From NCBI GenBank assembly GCA_029785685.1, contig JAFLZE010000063.1, positions 1 through 5,956 of the forward strand: DNA of 5,956 nt. The letters run 5' to 3'. Positions 1 to 5,956 of this stretch are shown here, one piece after another. A program made the translations under genes and the position numbers. Under the pieces are notes generated by a model. That model was not told where the DNA came from. It searched no databases and saw only the letters and a list, made by a program, of their open reading frames with translations. Position 1 is the stretch's first letter. Each line of letters opens with the position of its first letter. The DNA is from Nitrososphaerota archaeon (lineage in GTDB: Archaea; Thermoproteota; Nitrososphaeria; Nitrososphaerales; UBA183).

Positions 1-2
1 GC

Positions 3-845
3 GTCGGGTTGCTCGCGACTATTGTTGTTGCCCTTCCCTGGCTCACTGTTTCTGTTGCTGCTAACCTGCAGGCATATCCGCCTCCCGTTCCGACTCGCAT
101 CGGCAACTGGTGCGCCGGAGCTAGTTGTCCAACATCCGTGACGAGTTTGTCTCCCATAACGGGCCAGGCGAATCCCGCATTGTTCCAGCTAGCTCTGCTC
201 GCCGTTGCTGCCATATTCTTAGGGGTGAGTTACTATGCGTGGCGAAAGGGAGTCCGCAGCGGGCAGGACAGCCTATGGAACCTTCCGGCACTGCTAGTAG
301 CCTTCGGATTATTCTATGTCTTTCTCATTGCATCATCTTTTCTTCAGGGCTACTCGTTCCCCGGGTCCGGGGTGATTTGGGCAAGTTCTTTCCCACTTTC
401 ATACCTGTCGACCTCCCTGGTTGTTATTGCGGGTGGTATCAGTGCGATGTGGATTCTCAGTCGGTCAGGAAGGACCCGCACTCTGCGAGCGCCCCCGGCC
501 GCTGAGAGGAGTATTCAGACGACAGTGGCGGTATTACAAAAAGCAATAGATTCCTTGAGAAGAGGAGGCGCTCCTCGCTTGGTCATAATAAACTGTTACA
601 GGTCGATGGAGGAGCTCCTCCAGGAAGGCGGTGTCATCAATGCCCCGTCGATGACGGTACGCGAGTTCGAGACAGCAAGCCGGGAAGCGTTCTCAATCGA
701 ATCAGGCCCGATTCATAGGCTTACCACCCTCTTCGAAAGAGCGAGATACAGCGAAGAGGAAATTGACGCGCCGCAAGCAGCCGATGCCGAGGCCGTACTT
801 TCCGAGTTGAGGGAAGGGATGGGTAAGGTGCTCATGGCAAAGTGA
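3..845 (+). CDS. DUF4129 domain membrane protein (5' end cut by window)
   Basis: Integral membrane protein with a C-terminal cytosolic DUF4129 domain; its biochemical role is unknown, but the family recurs beside MoxR and DUF58 genes and is often fused to transglutaminase-like enzymes. Counting from the TTG at position 9, hydrophobic helices lie at about residues 1-20, 57-78, 92-113 and 131-150. A polar loop between the first two holds Cys35 and Cys40. The soluble tail (about 165-278) has the DUF4129 pattern: NCYRSMEELL with a following glycine-rich turn, then TVREFE (216-221), then LTTLFERARYSEEEID (238-253). The frame is open to the left edge, so the true start may lie outside the window; only 8 bases precede the TTG and no ribosome site can be judged. 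The stop overlaps the next gene by 4 bases. The family call is firm; the start is not. Confidence 0.85.
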   Translation, partial: VGLLATIVVALPWLTVSVAANLQAYPPPVPTRIGNWCAGASCPTSVTSLSPITGQANPALFQLALLAVAAIFLGVSYYAWRKGVRSGQDSLWNLPALLVAFGLFYVFLIASSFLQGYSFPGSGVIWASSFPLSYLSTSLVVIAGGISAMWILSRSGRTRTLRAPPAAERSIQTTVAVLQKAIDSLRRGGAPRLVIINCYRSMEELLQEGGVINAPSMTVREFETASREAFSIESGPIHRLTTLFERARYSEEEIDAPQAADAEAVLSELREGMGKVLMAK

Positions 846-1261
846 AGTCCCGCAATATCCTTGGGTATATCATGGCCGCGCTGTTGGTCGTCGTTACGGT
901 AGTCGGTCTGCGCGTTCCATATGAAACCGCAGTGGCCGCCGCGTCAGGCCTCGGAATTATTCTCGCGTTGCATTCTATATTATCAGGGACTCCGGTGCGC
1001 CCCTGGGTCTCCTCTCGGCACGAAGTGACCCCTGCCCCTGGACCGGTTGTGTTGCTCGTCGCCGGCATAAACAAAGCTAGGAAGGGGTCTTATTTTTCTC
1101 AAGCCCAAGTAGCACGTATCCTCCGTGCGGCCAAGCCGCGATGGACAAGCGAATCTGTATCCAAGGAGATTCTTGAACCGCCCAAGGAAGGCCACAGGTT
1201 GAAGGGGGATGAGTACGTGTCAAATCTTCGGGCTGTGATTGAGGTGTTGAAGGACGACTGA
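842..1261 (+). CDS. Small two-helix membrane protein, DUF7269-like by position
   Basis: A 139-residue protein of unknown function. Two hydrophobic helices sit near the N terminus (about residues 5-23 and 29-47), followed by a soluble tail of about 90 residues, probably cytosolic. The tail contains a segment resembling a small helical domain (GSYFSQAQVARILRAAK, 82-98) and a charged C terminus. It starts at GTG 842 inside the stop of the DUF4129 gene (GTGA overlap), which suggests translational coupling; an archaeal-type GGTG lies at 827-830. It sits between DUF4129 and MoxR, the place where haloarchaeal clusters encode a similar two-helix protein labelled DUF7269. That match rests on position and topology, not on recognised residues. 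A likely role is assembly of the membrane platform, but this is inference. Confidence 0.75.
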   Translation: MKSRNILGYIMAALLVVVTVVGLRVPYETAVAAASGLGIILALHSILSGTPVRPWVSSRHEVTPAPGPVVLLVAGINKARKGSYFSQAQVARILRAAKPRWTSESVSKEILEPPKEGHRLKGDEYVSNLRAVIEVLKDD

Positions 1262-1265
1262 AGAG

Positions 1266-2213
1266 ATGTCTGCGGAGGCCGAAGCTGTTCACCAGCGTAT
1301 CATTACCGAAGTATCGAAGGCGATCATCGGCAAACGAGACGTGCTTGACTTGCTGCTCCTTGCGGTGGTCGCCGGCGGGCACGTTCTCATTGAAGACTTT
1401 CCTGGGCTTGCGAAGACCCTGATGGCGAAGTCGTTCGCATCCGCGCTTGGGCTCGGGTTCAGGAGAATACAGTTCACTCCTGATTTGCTTCCTGCAGACG
1501 TGACGGGGAGTTACGTGCTTGATCCTAGAAGTTCGAAGTTTGGGCTGAGGAAGGGGCCCGTGTTCACCAACATCCTCCTGGCAGACGAAATCAACAGGGC
1601 TCCTCCCAGGACTCAATCTGCTCTGCTTGAAGCGATGCAGGAGAAGCAGGTCACGATAGAAGGCGAAACCTTGAAGATGGACGACCCCTTCGTGGTGATA
1701 GCAACTCAGAATCCAATTGAATACGAGGGAACATATCCTCTCCCGGAAGCCCAGCTTGACCGCTTTCTGATGAAGCTGGGCGTGGGCTATCCGGAAGCAG
1801 TAGAGGAACGTGAAATCCTGAAGAGACGGGACCGGGCTATGTCGGACGACATCGAAGTCAATCCGGTGACAAAACCCGAAGGCATACGAATGATGAAGCG
1901 GGAGATTGAGAGTATCCATCTGGAGGATGTGCTCGAAGACTACATCGTCGGGATAGTGCGTGCCACCCGCGAACACAAGGACGTGGACGTGGGCGCCAGC
2001 CCCAGGGGATCGCTGGCCCTGATGAAGCTTTCGAAGGGCAAAGCCTTTCTTGATGGGAGAGGTTACGTCGTTCCGGACGACGTCAAGTCAATCGCCGTTC
2101 CGGCCTTGAGTCACAGGTTAGTGCTGAAAGCCGAAGGGTGGATGAAGGGGAAGCGACCCGAAGCCGTCGTCGAAGAGGCGCTACGCTCTGTGCCTGTCCC
2201 CAAGGTCGACTGA
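1266..2213 (+). CDS. moxR: MoxR-family AAA+ ATPase
   Basis: A 315-residue cytosolic AAA+ ATPase of the MoxR family, thought to act as a chaperone-like remodeller of partner proteins, usually together with a DUF58 or VWA protein. The motifs appear in order: P-loop EDFPGLAKT (43-51, Lys50); the pore-side segment FTPDLLPADVTG (70-81); Walker B ILLADEINRAPP (103-114, with Asp107 and Glu108); sensor 1 ATQNP (146-150); arginine finger region LPEAQLDRF (159-167); and sensor 2 GASPRGSLAL (243-252) in the C-terminal lid, which continues through VPDDVKSIAVPALSHRL. Length is normal for the family and no catalytic residue is missing. The ATG lies 4 bases after the stop of the small membrane gene, and the DUF58 start follows 4 bases after its stop, so all are probably on one mRNA. 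Confidence 0.95.
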   Translation: MSAEAEAVHQRIITEVSKAIIGKRDVLDLLLLAVVAGGHVLIEDFPGLAKTLMAKSFASALGLGFRRIQFTPDLLPADVTGSYVLDPRSSKFGLRKGPVFTNILLADEINRAPPRTQSALLEAMQEKQVTIEGETLKMDDPFVVIATQNPIEYEGTYPLPEAQLDRFLMKLGVGYPEAVEEREILKRRDRAMSDDIEVNPVTKPEGIRMMKREIESIHLEDVLEDYIVGIVRATREHKDVDVGASPRGSLALMKLSKGKAFLDGRGYVVPDDVKSIAVPALSHRLVLKAEGWMKGKRPEAVVEEALRSVPVPKVD

Positions 2214-2217
2214 CCAG

Positions 2218-3498
2218 TTGCTTTCCCGCAAGTTCGGCCTGTTGATGGCTTTCGGGATATGGACTTTCGTGTTGGGGTTGCTGCTTGGCAACACTGCGCT
2301 TATCCTCTCCATTGTGCCCGTGGGATTGTACCTCGCGCTCAGCTTGCTCGTTTCACGTCCTCACCTTGGGGTTACTGTGAATCGGGTCCTCCCAGAGGGC
2401 CAGATCTATGAGGGCGAGGAGGTGCGAGTCTCCCTTGCAGTAACGAACAAAGGAACGTCTGTCGACCTAGAGCTTGTCGATCTGTTGCCGCAGGGGGTCG
2501 AGGTCACAAAGGGGACTAATCACGTCTTCGCCGCTCTGAATGAGGGGGATCGGCGGAGCTTCTTCTATTCTTTCACTCCTCGACTATTCGGCGCATACAC
2601 TTTGGGTCCGATAAGGATCAGGACCACTGATCGGTCGTCGGCAAGGTATGAGGAGACAATGATGGGATCCTTCGGCTCCTTGAGGGTATATCCAGAGGTC
2701 AAGTATCTGAATCGGGTCGAGTTGCGACACCCCCACCCTCGCAACTGGCCGGGCGAGACAGTGACGCGGCGGCCGCGACAGGGGCTGGAATTCTACGGGA
2801 TAAAGGAGCATAGCCCTGATGAGCCATTCCGACGTATTAACTGGAAGGCCACCAGCCGAAGCGGCCGTCTCATGGTGAACCAGTACATGGACGAAGCAGG
2901 GGGGGAAATTTTGGTCGTACTGGATTCTCGGTCGATTTCGAGAGTCGGCGTACATCCAGACACAACGGAAGCATATTCAGTGCGCGCCGCGGCTGCCCTT
3001 TCCTACCGCCTTCTTAGGGACAAGAACAGGGTAGGTCTCCTCGGAGTTGGGCGACATCTGATCAAAGTTCCTGTGGGATCTGGGAGGCGCCATTTCGAGA
3101 AGATGATGATTGGTTTGGTGTCCACAGAAACGACTACCACCGATGAATGGGGTCTCGATATCGCCCCGTATTACATTTCACTCTTTTTTTCGCGAATGGT
3201 CCAAATCATCTTGGTTTCCCCTGTTGTCGACGGCATGCCCATTGCCTTCGTCTCGGACTTGGCACACCGGGGATACAACGTGCTCGTGCTTTCTCCTTCA
3301 CCAGTGCAGCTGGATGTTGTCAATGGAGGGGACGCTCATACGGTGAGCCTCGCTAGGGAACTCGCAACAATCGACAGGAACCAAAGGCTTTCAACCATGA
3401 GATCGCACGCTCACGTGATCGACTGGGACCCATCGACCTCCTTGAAGGATGCCCTTGAAGGACTGAGAGTATCATGGCGATTGCGAAGGCTCGCATAG
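2218..3498 (+). CDS. DUF58 domain protein, membrane-anchored
   Basis: A 426-residue partner protein of MoxR. Two closely spaced hydrophobic helices (about 8-24 and 27-46) anchor it. They are followed by a beta-rich region (about 50-157) of the kind seen in archaeal DUF58 proteins, containing GEEVRVSLAVTNKG and TPRLFGAYTLGPIRIRTTD. The DUF58 core is unmistakable: GLEFYGIKEHSPDEPFRRIN (189-208), then WKATSRSGRLMVNQY and a VVLDSRS strand (about 233-239) that begins the VWA-like fold. In that strand the usual metal-binding D-x-S-x-S is only partly kept (Asp236, then Arg238 and Ile240). The start is TTG 2218, 4 bases after the moxR stop; an ATG at 2245 (residue 10) is the alternative, but it would trim the first helix. 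The 3' end overlaps the next gene by 25 bases. Confidence 0.92.
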   Translation: MLSRKFGLLMAFGIWTFVLGLLLGNTALILSIVPVGLYLALSLLVSRPHLGVTVNRVLPEGQIYEGEEVRVSLAVTNKGTSVDLELVDLLPQGVEVTKGTNHVFAALNEGDRRSFFYSFTPRLFGAYTLGPIRIRTTDRSSARYEETMMGSFGSLRVYPEVKYLNRVELRHPHPRNWPGETVTRRPRQGLEFYGIKEHSPDEPFRRINWKATSRSGRLMVNQYMDEAGGEILVVLDSRSISRVGVHPDTTEAYSVRAAAALSYRLLRDKNRVGLLGVGRHLIKVPVGSGRRHFEKMMIGLVSTETTTTDEWGLDIAPYYISLFFSRMVQIILVSPVVDGMPIAFVSDLAHRGYNVLVLSPSPVQLDVVNGGDAHTVSLARELATIDRNQRLSTMRSHAHVIDWDPSTSLKDALEGLRVSWRLRRLA

Positions 3499-4040
3499 AT
3501 TCCCTGTTGCTGCTGCGGCTTTCCGGGATCGGGGGGTTCGCCGCCCTGTCGTTTGCGGTCTATCTTATCTCAGAGGGGGAATCGATGGCGCCTATCCTCG
3601 TCCTTGGCATGTCGCTGAGCTATGGAGTGTTGGTGACTGGAATAGTAACCAGGCGACCTGATTTCGAAGTCTTGGCCTGGTTGATGCTTGGCTCAGAGTT
3701 GCTCTTGATTGTTGCTGGGTATGAAGATAGTTCATACCTCTTGGTGGCGGTAGGGGCCCTTGCGGTGGTAGCTTTAGCAGACTTCGAGCATTCGGTTGCC
3801 ATGCTGCATCCTCAAGGCGGCGAGGCCATCGACGGTTATCAGGAATCTGCTCGCCGGGACCTCCTACGTAGAAGAGCAGCGAAGATAGGTCTGGTGGCAG
3901 GAGGATCCTTGACGATGACTGTCCTCGGCGTCAGCCTAGCACCTCCGCTTATCCTTTCGGGCGAGAGTGCCGCGGTTGTAGGCGTCCTAGCGGTTGTCGT
4001 GATCTTACTTGTTGTGCTGACGGTTCGTCTGGAACACTGA
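3474..4040 (+). CDS. Polytopic membrane protein, DUF7519-like by position
   Basis: A 188-residue, very hydrophobic protein of unknown function. Six membrane helices can be drawn at about residues 10-32, 38-59, 65-82, 87-104, 138-160 and 165-185. The only long polar stretch (about 112-137) is rich in arginine (SARRDLLRRRAAK), which places it on the cytosolic side by the positive-inside rule. No enzyme motif is visible. It closes the MoxR/DUF58 operon, where haloarchaeal clusters end with a polytopic protein labelled DUF7519; the equivalence is by place and topology only. The ATG at 3474 lies inside the DUF58 gene (25-base overlap). An in-frame TTG at 3507 would avoid the overlap but cut into helix 1, so I prefer ATG. 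The next genes are on the other strand, so this is probably the last gene of the operon. Confidence 0.8.
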   Translation: MAIAKARIDSLLLLRLSGIGGFAALSFAVYLISEGESMAPILVLGMSLSYGVLVTGIVTRRPDFEVLAWLMLGSELLLIVAGYEDSSYLLVAVGALAVVALADFEHSVAMLHPQGGEAIDGYQESARRDLLRRRAAKIGLVAGGSLTMTVLGVSLAPPLILSGESAAVVGVLAVVVILLVVLTVRLEH

Positions 4041-4120
4041 AATCTGTCTCACTGTGGATGGATAGTCTGTCGCAGTTTGCCGGACCTCCAATCTTGGCAT
4101 GAGGTAGGAGTTCGCTATCA

Positions 4121-4961
4121 TCACGGAGATAAGAGGTACTCGATGCCGTCATTGATGACCTTGTACCAATGACGGCTTTGCTCAAGCTTCTTGGCTCCCC
4201 AAACGGCTAGTTCTCGGATATCTAGAACTTTAAAATGCACCCATCTCACCAGAGTCTGACCAATGAATCCCGAAGTCACAAATCGCAGGGATGCCAAGGC
4301 CCCCTTTTCGAGCAGGAGCTGAAAGTACCATTTGGATAGAAATTCGGCTTTAGATTCAATAGATCGAGTACCCAGGTTGAAGTTTCAGCACTTACCGGTG
4401 AAACTACCCGACAACAGGATAATGATTGGGTTCCAGTTTCCAATGGCGGTTGAAATCAGAGACGACGGAGAAGACACTATCTGGAAGGTATGACTCCGGA
4501 TTATCTTGTCGAGATTGCTCGTACTTCACTTCCTCATCGAAGGTAATTTAGAGGTACCTGTAATTTCGGCGCTCGAGATGAGTTTGCCAGATGTCGATGG
4601 TAGGCTCCCCGCAATGAGGAGCGGCATCAGGCCCCGAGGGTTTTCATCGGCCCGCCGACCGCCAAAACTGAATGTGCTACTGTTGCGCATAGGAGTCTGG
4701 ATAGACATTCCTGCATAGCTTTCCCGTCTGTGACTTGCAAACATCTACTTTTTCCCTCATCAGCGGGAAGTGAGTTCCAAAGTCTGCGTTGAAATAGACA
4801 CGAAATCCGCCATTGTGCAGCATCAACTCCAGGAAGAATGACAAGTCACTCTCGTTCATTATTTCCCAATCCTTGATTTTTGCATCAGCCTTGATTAGCA
4901 CCGCATCAAGTACTTCTTCGGAATAATCTGCCAATGCAAGCTGTTCGTCCGGAACTCTTGC
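4121..4961 (-). pseudogene. Decayed protein-coding gene, family not recognised
   Basis: Hand translation of the minus strand gives protein-like segments covering about 280 codons, interrupted by stops and frame changes. Reading right to left: an open piece 4961-4680; the same frame past stops TAG 4677-4679 and TGA 4644-4646 (with DIWQTHLERRNYRYL) to TAA 4548-4550; the same frame 4547-4407 (DEEVKYEQSRQDNPESYLP, then VSDFNRHWKLEPNHYPVV) to TAG 4404-4406; a second frame about 4401-4360 (SPVSAETSTWVLDL); and a third frame 4357-4124 (KWYFQLLLEKGALASLRF, then SRHWYKVINDGIEYLLSP), ending at TGA 4121-4123. The segments have normal amino acid use with many aromatic and charged residues, unlike random frames. 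Stops of all three kinds argue against recoding. A weaker upstream reading from ATG 5018-5020 could hold the original start. No function is claimed. The last open stretch lacks a suitable start, so simple ORF scans miss it. Confidence 0.6.
4677..4934 (-). CDS. Hypothetical 85-residue ORF, probably a fragment of the decayed gene
   Basis: This is the longest surviving open piece of the minus-strand remnant. From the TTG at 4934 it encodes 85 residues, beginning MADYSEEVLDAVLIKADAKI and containing SDLSFFLELMLHNGGFRVYF. The frame stays open to 4961, so the TTG is not a convincing start, and I see no ribosome site before it. Composition is that of a soluble, acidic protein; no domain is recognised. 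The same frame continues as protein-like sequence beyond its stop at 4677-4679, which suggests the stop is a nonsense mutation rather than the native end. A gene caller may list it as a separate small gene. I favour a broken fragment. Confidence 0.35.
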   Translation of the reverse strand: MADYSEEVLDAVLIKADAKIKDWEIMNESDLSFFLELMLHNGGFRVYFNADFGTHFPLMREKVDVCKSQTGKLCRNVYPDSYAQQ

Positions 4962-5032
4962 TTAAGGTCATTCCGGGAACATTGTCGCTTGCGTTAAATC
5001 AGAAATCCTTCCCATCCCATGTTGAGTTACGT

Positions 5033-5956
5033 CTACGAAGTGGGCACGATTAACCACTTCAACTTGAGCGAACCCGAATGCAGTGCAGTACTGGCCTCTT
5101 TCGCCTCTGCTCTCCAACAGCTAAGCTCTGCCGTCGTCTTCCGCATCAAACTCGACGACATGAGCATCGCCTTCGAGAGGGCCTTGTTGAACGCCTTCTG
5201 GTGAGGAGTCAGCCTCCGTCTTCTCTTGTGCCCTCTCCCTCCCCCGTACCTCTTGAAAGGCACCATGGGCTCCAGCCCGGGGAAGTCGTTCTGTATCCCG
5301 TTGTAGCCGAGGTCGACCACCGGCTTCACGCCCGGAGGGAGGTGAGGACGGTTCCGCTTGAAGATAGGGTAGTCGTGCCTTCTCCCGCGCGCATGATTCG
5401 TCCTGTGGACGATCAGGCCCTTCCCGTTCACCGTGAGTTGCGTCTTCACGGTGTGCCTCTTCTTCTTCCCCGAGTAGTGGCTCTTCCTCTTCTTCGAGTC
5501 TTTCGGCCTGGGGATCTCCTGCTCGGTGGCGTCTATGAAGGCCTTGAAGCCGGGGAAGAAACGCTCGACCTCCTCTATGGTCCTCAGCCTCCTGGTGAGC
5601 CTGTAGACCTTCTTCGGGATGGGGATGCACCCGCGCGCCAAGGGCTCCAGGTAGCGTATATCCCTGTACACGTTGCTCTGGTCGAGGTCGAACAGGTACC
5701 CGACCAGCGCCAGGGTGACGTACAGCCTGTAGTGCACGAGCAGCATCAGCAGCCTGTCCTTCAGGGGGAGGCTGAACGGCCTCCCTCCCCACCCGAATCT
5801 CCTCTCTCTGTCGCCCCTGGAGAGCCTCTTCCTCTCGGACTCGGCGTATCCGGGCTCGGCCTTCCCGTAGAGCGCGTCGAACTCCGGCACGTCGAGGCCC
5901 GTGAACGACCTGAAGGTCTCAGGCCTCTTGGCGAGCCTGTCGTACGAGAGCAAACG
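5033..5956 (-). CDS. IS5-type DDE transposase (right end cut; tail frameshifted)
   Basis: Transposase of an IS5-like insertion sequence, a DDE enzyme that cuts and joins DNA at the element ends. Numbering from the TTG at 5953: an HTH_Tnp_4-like N-terminal region covers about residues 60-105 (LPLKDRLLMLLVHYRLYVT, then DLDQSNVYRDIRYLEPL). The DDE core follows, with the first aspartate in FIDATEQEIPRP (Asp141), the basic stretch YSGKKKRHTVKTQ (160-172), HARGRRHDY (187-195) and the second aspartate in VVDLGYNGIQ (Asp214). After ALSKA (258-262) the open frame no longer fits the family: the expected V-V-E segment with the catalytic glutamate is in another frame (GAG at 5151-5153). The final 44 residues (263-306) are therefore probably missense and the enzyme dead. 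The frame is open to the right edge, so the start is uncertain. Codons are far richer in G/C at third positions than in the neighbours. Confidence 0.85.
   Translation of the reverse strand, partial: RLLSYDRLAKRPETFRSFTGLDVPEFDALYGKAEPGYAESERKRLSRGDRERRFGWGGRPFSLPLKDRLLMLLVHYRLYVTLALVGYLFDLDQSNVYRDIRYLEPLARGCIPIPKKVYRLTRRLRTIEEVERFFPGFKAFIDATEQEIPRPKDSKKRKSHYSGKKKRHTVKTQLTVNGKGLIVHRTNHARGRRHDYPIFKRNRPHLPPGVKPVVDLGYNGIQNDFPGLEPMVPFKRYGGGRGHKRRRRLTPHQKAFNKALSKAMLMSSSLMRKTTAELSCWRAEAKEASTALHSGSLKLKWLIVPTS
5033..5956 (-). mobile_element. Partial IS5-like insertion sequence, left boundary undefined
   Basis: The presence of the element rests on the transposase gene alone. One end lies beyond the right edge. 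The other should fall to the left of 5033, but I found no clear terminal inverted repeat or target duplication between about 4960 and 5033. The strong G/C third-position bias of the transposase, dropping at about 5165, marks it as foreign to its surroundings. Confidence 0.6.
5036..5167 (-). pseudogene. Out-of-frame C-terminal remnant of the transposase
   Basis: The end of the transposase appears scattered over several frames. HVVEFD with the presumed catalytic Glu lies in the frame of GAG 5151-5153, which stops at 5121-5123. A second frame gives GRRRQSLAVGEQRRKRP, which resembles the family pattern of R-x-K-x-F, a G-E pair and an R-N-R-like motif after the glutamate. Near 5055 the first of these frames gives VEVVN, like the usual GLVN close to the C terminus. 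Between the GCG codon at 5168-5170 and the GTC-GTC-GAG there are 8 bases where a multiple of 3 is expected. At least two indels are needed to restore the protein. The resemblance is from memory of the family, not from an alignment. Confidence 0.45.

Noticed and set aside
125..505. 126-codon plus-strand frame inside the DUF4129 gene
   Set aside because: It overlaps the membrane helices of a recognised gene in another frame, and its product looks random.
1392..1418. MoxR P-loop with Asp instead of the first Gly
   Set aside because: E-D-x-P-G-x-x-K-T is a normal form of the motif in this family, so it does not suggest lost activity.
1077..1976. Long minus-strand open frame (299 codons) opposite the MoxR gene
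   Set aside because: It lies antisense to a gene with every AAA+ motif intact. Its product is rich in His, Pro and Arg without a recognisable domain, as expected of a shadow frame.
3949..4185. 78-codon minus-strand frame across the end of the operon
   Set aside because: It runs antisense to the last helix of the membrane gene, and in the decayed gene it is in the wrong frame.
4385..4679. Recoding of stop codons (selenocysteine or pyrrolysine) in the gap gene
   Set aside because: TAG, TGA and TAA all interrupt it and frame changes are also needed, so decay is the simpler reading.
4506..4718. 70-codon plus-strand frame in the gap
   Set aside because: The minus strand here carries more convincing protein-like sequence; this frame has no recognisable features or ribosome site.
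4041..5032. tRNA, CRISPR array or tandem repeats in the gap
   Set aside because: No regularly spaced repeats and no tRNA-like arm pattern were seen on either strand by eye.
5121..5792. 223-codon minus-strand frame inside the transposase
   Set aside because: It is mostly a shadow of a high-GC gene, with a low-complexity Glu/Arg/Gly-rich product. Only its last dozen or so codons matter, as the displaced transposase tail.

Overview
The window looks like a piece of an archaeal chromosome of moderate GC content. The main support is gene order: DUF4129 membrane protein, small two-helix membrane protein, MoxR ATPase, DUF58 protein, polytopic membrane protein. This matches from memory a recurring archaeal cluster (best known in haloarchaea, where the last two small families carry DUF7269 and DUF7519 labels). 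Frequent AGG/AGA arginine codons, GTG/TTG starts and weak Shine-Dalgarno sites are compatible with an archaeon. I cannot name a genus.

Positions 3-4040 (+ strand) hold a tight five-gene operon: a 4-base overlap, two 4-base gaps and a 25-base overlap. The first gene is cut by the left edge. The operon encodes a membrane-anchored MoxR/DUF58 machine: a cytosolic AAA+ ATPase, its DUF58 partner on the inner face of the membrane, and three membrane proteins that probably form the platform or the substrate. Families of this kind are often linked to a transglutaminase-like protein; none is visible here, but it could lie to the left.

Positions 4041-4120 are a short spacer with nothing recognisable. 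Positions 4121-4961 (- strand) are not plain intergenic DNA. Translated by hand, they give convincing protein-like segments in shifting frames, broken by several stops of all three kinds. I read this as a decayed gene of about 280 codons whose family I do not recognise. Its upstream part (4677-4934) is still an open frame.

Positions 5033-5956 (- strand) carry an IS5-type DDE transposase that runs off the right edge. Its HTH region and first two catalytic aspartates are intact. The open frame then leaves the expected path just before the catalytic glutamate, which is present in another frame, so the transposase is probably inactive. The right-hand third of the window is thus a graveyard next to a healthy operon: a broken insertion sequence beside a broken host gene.
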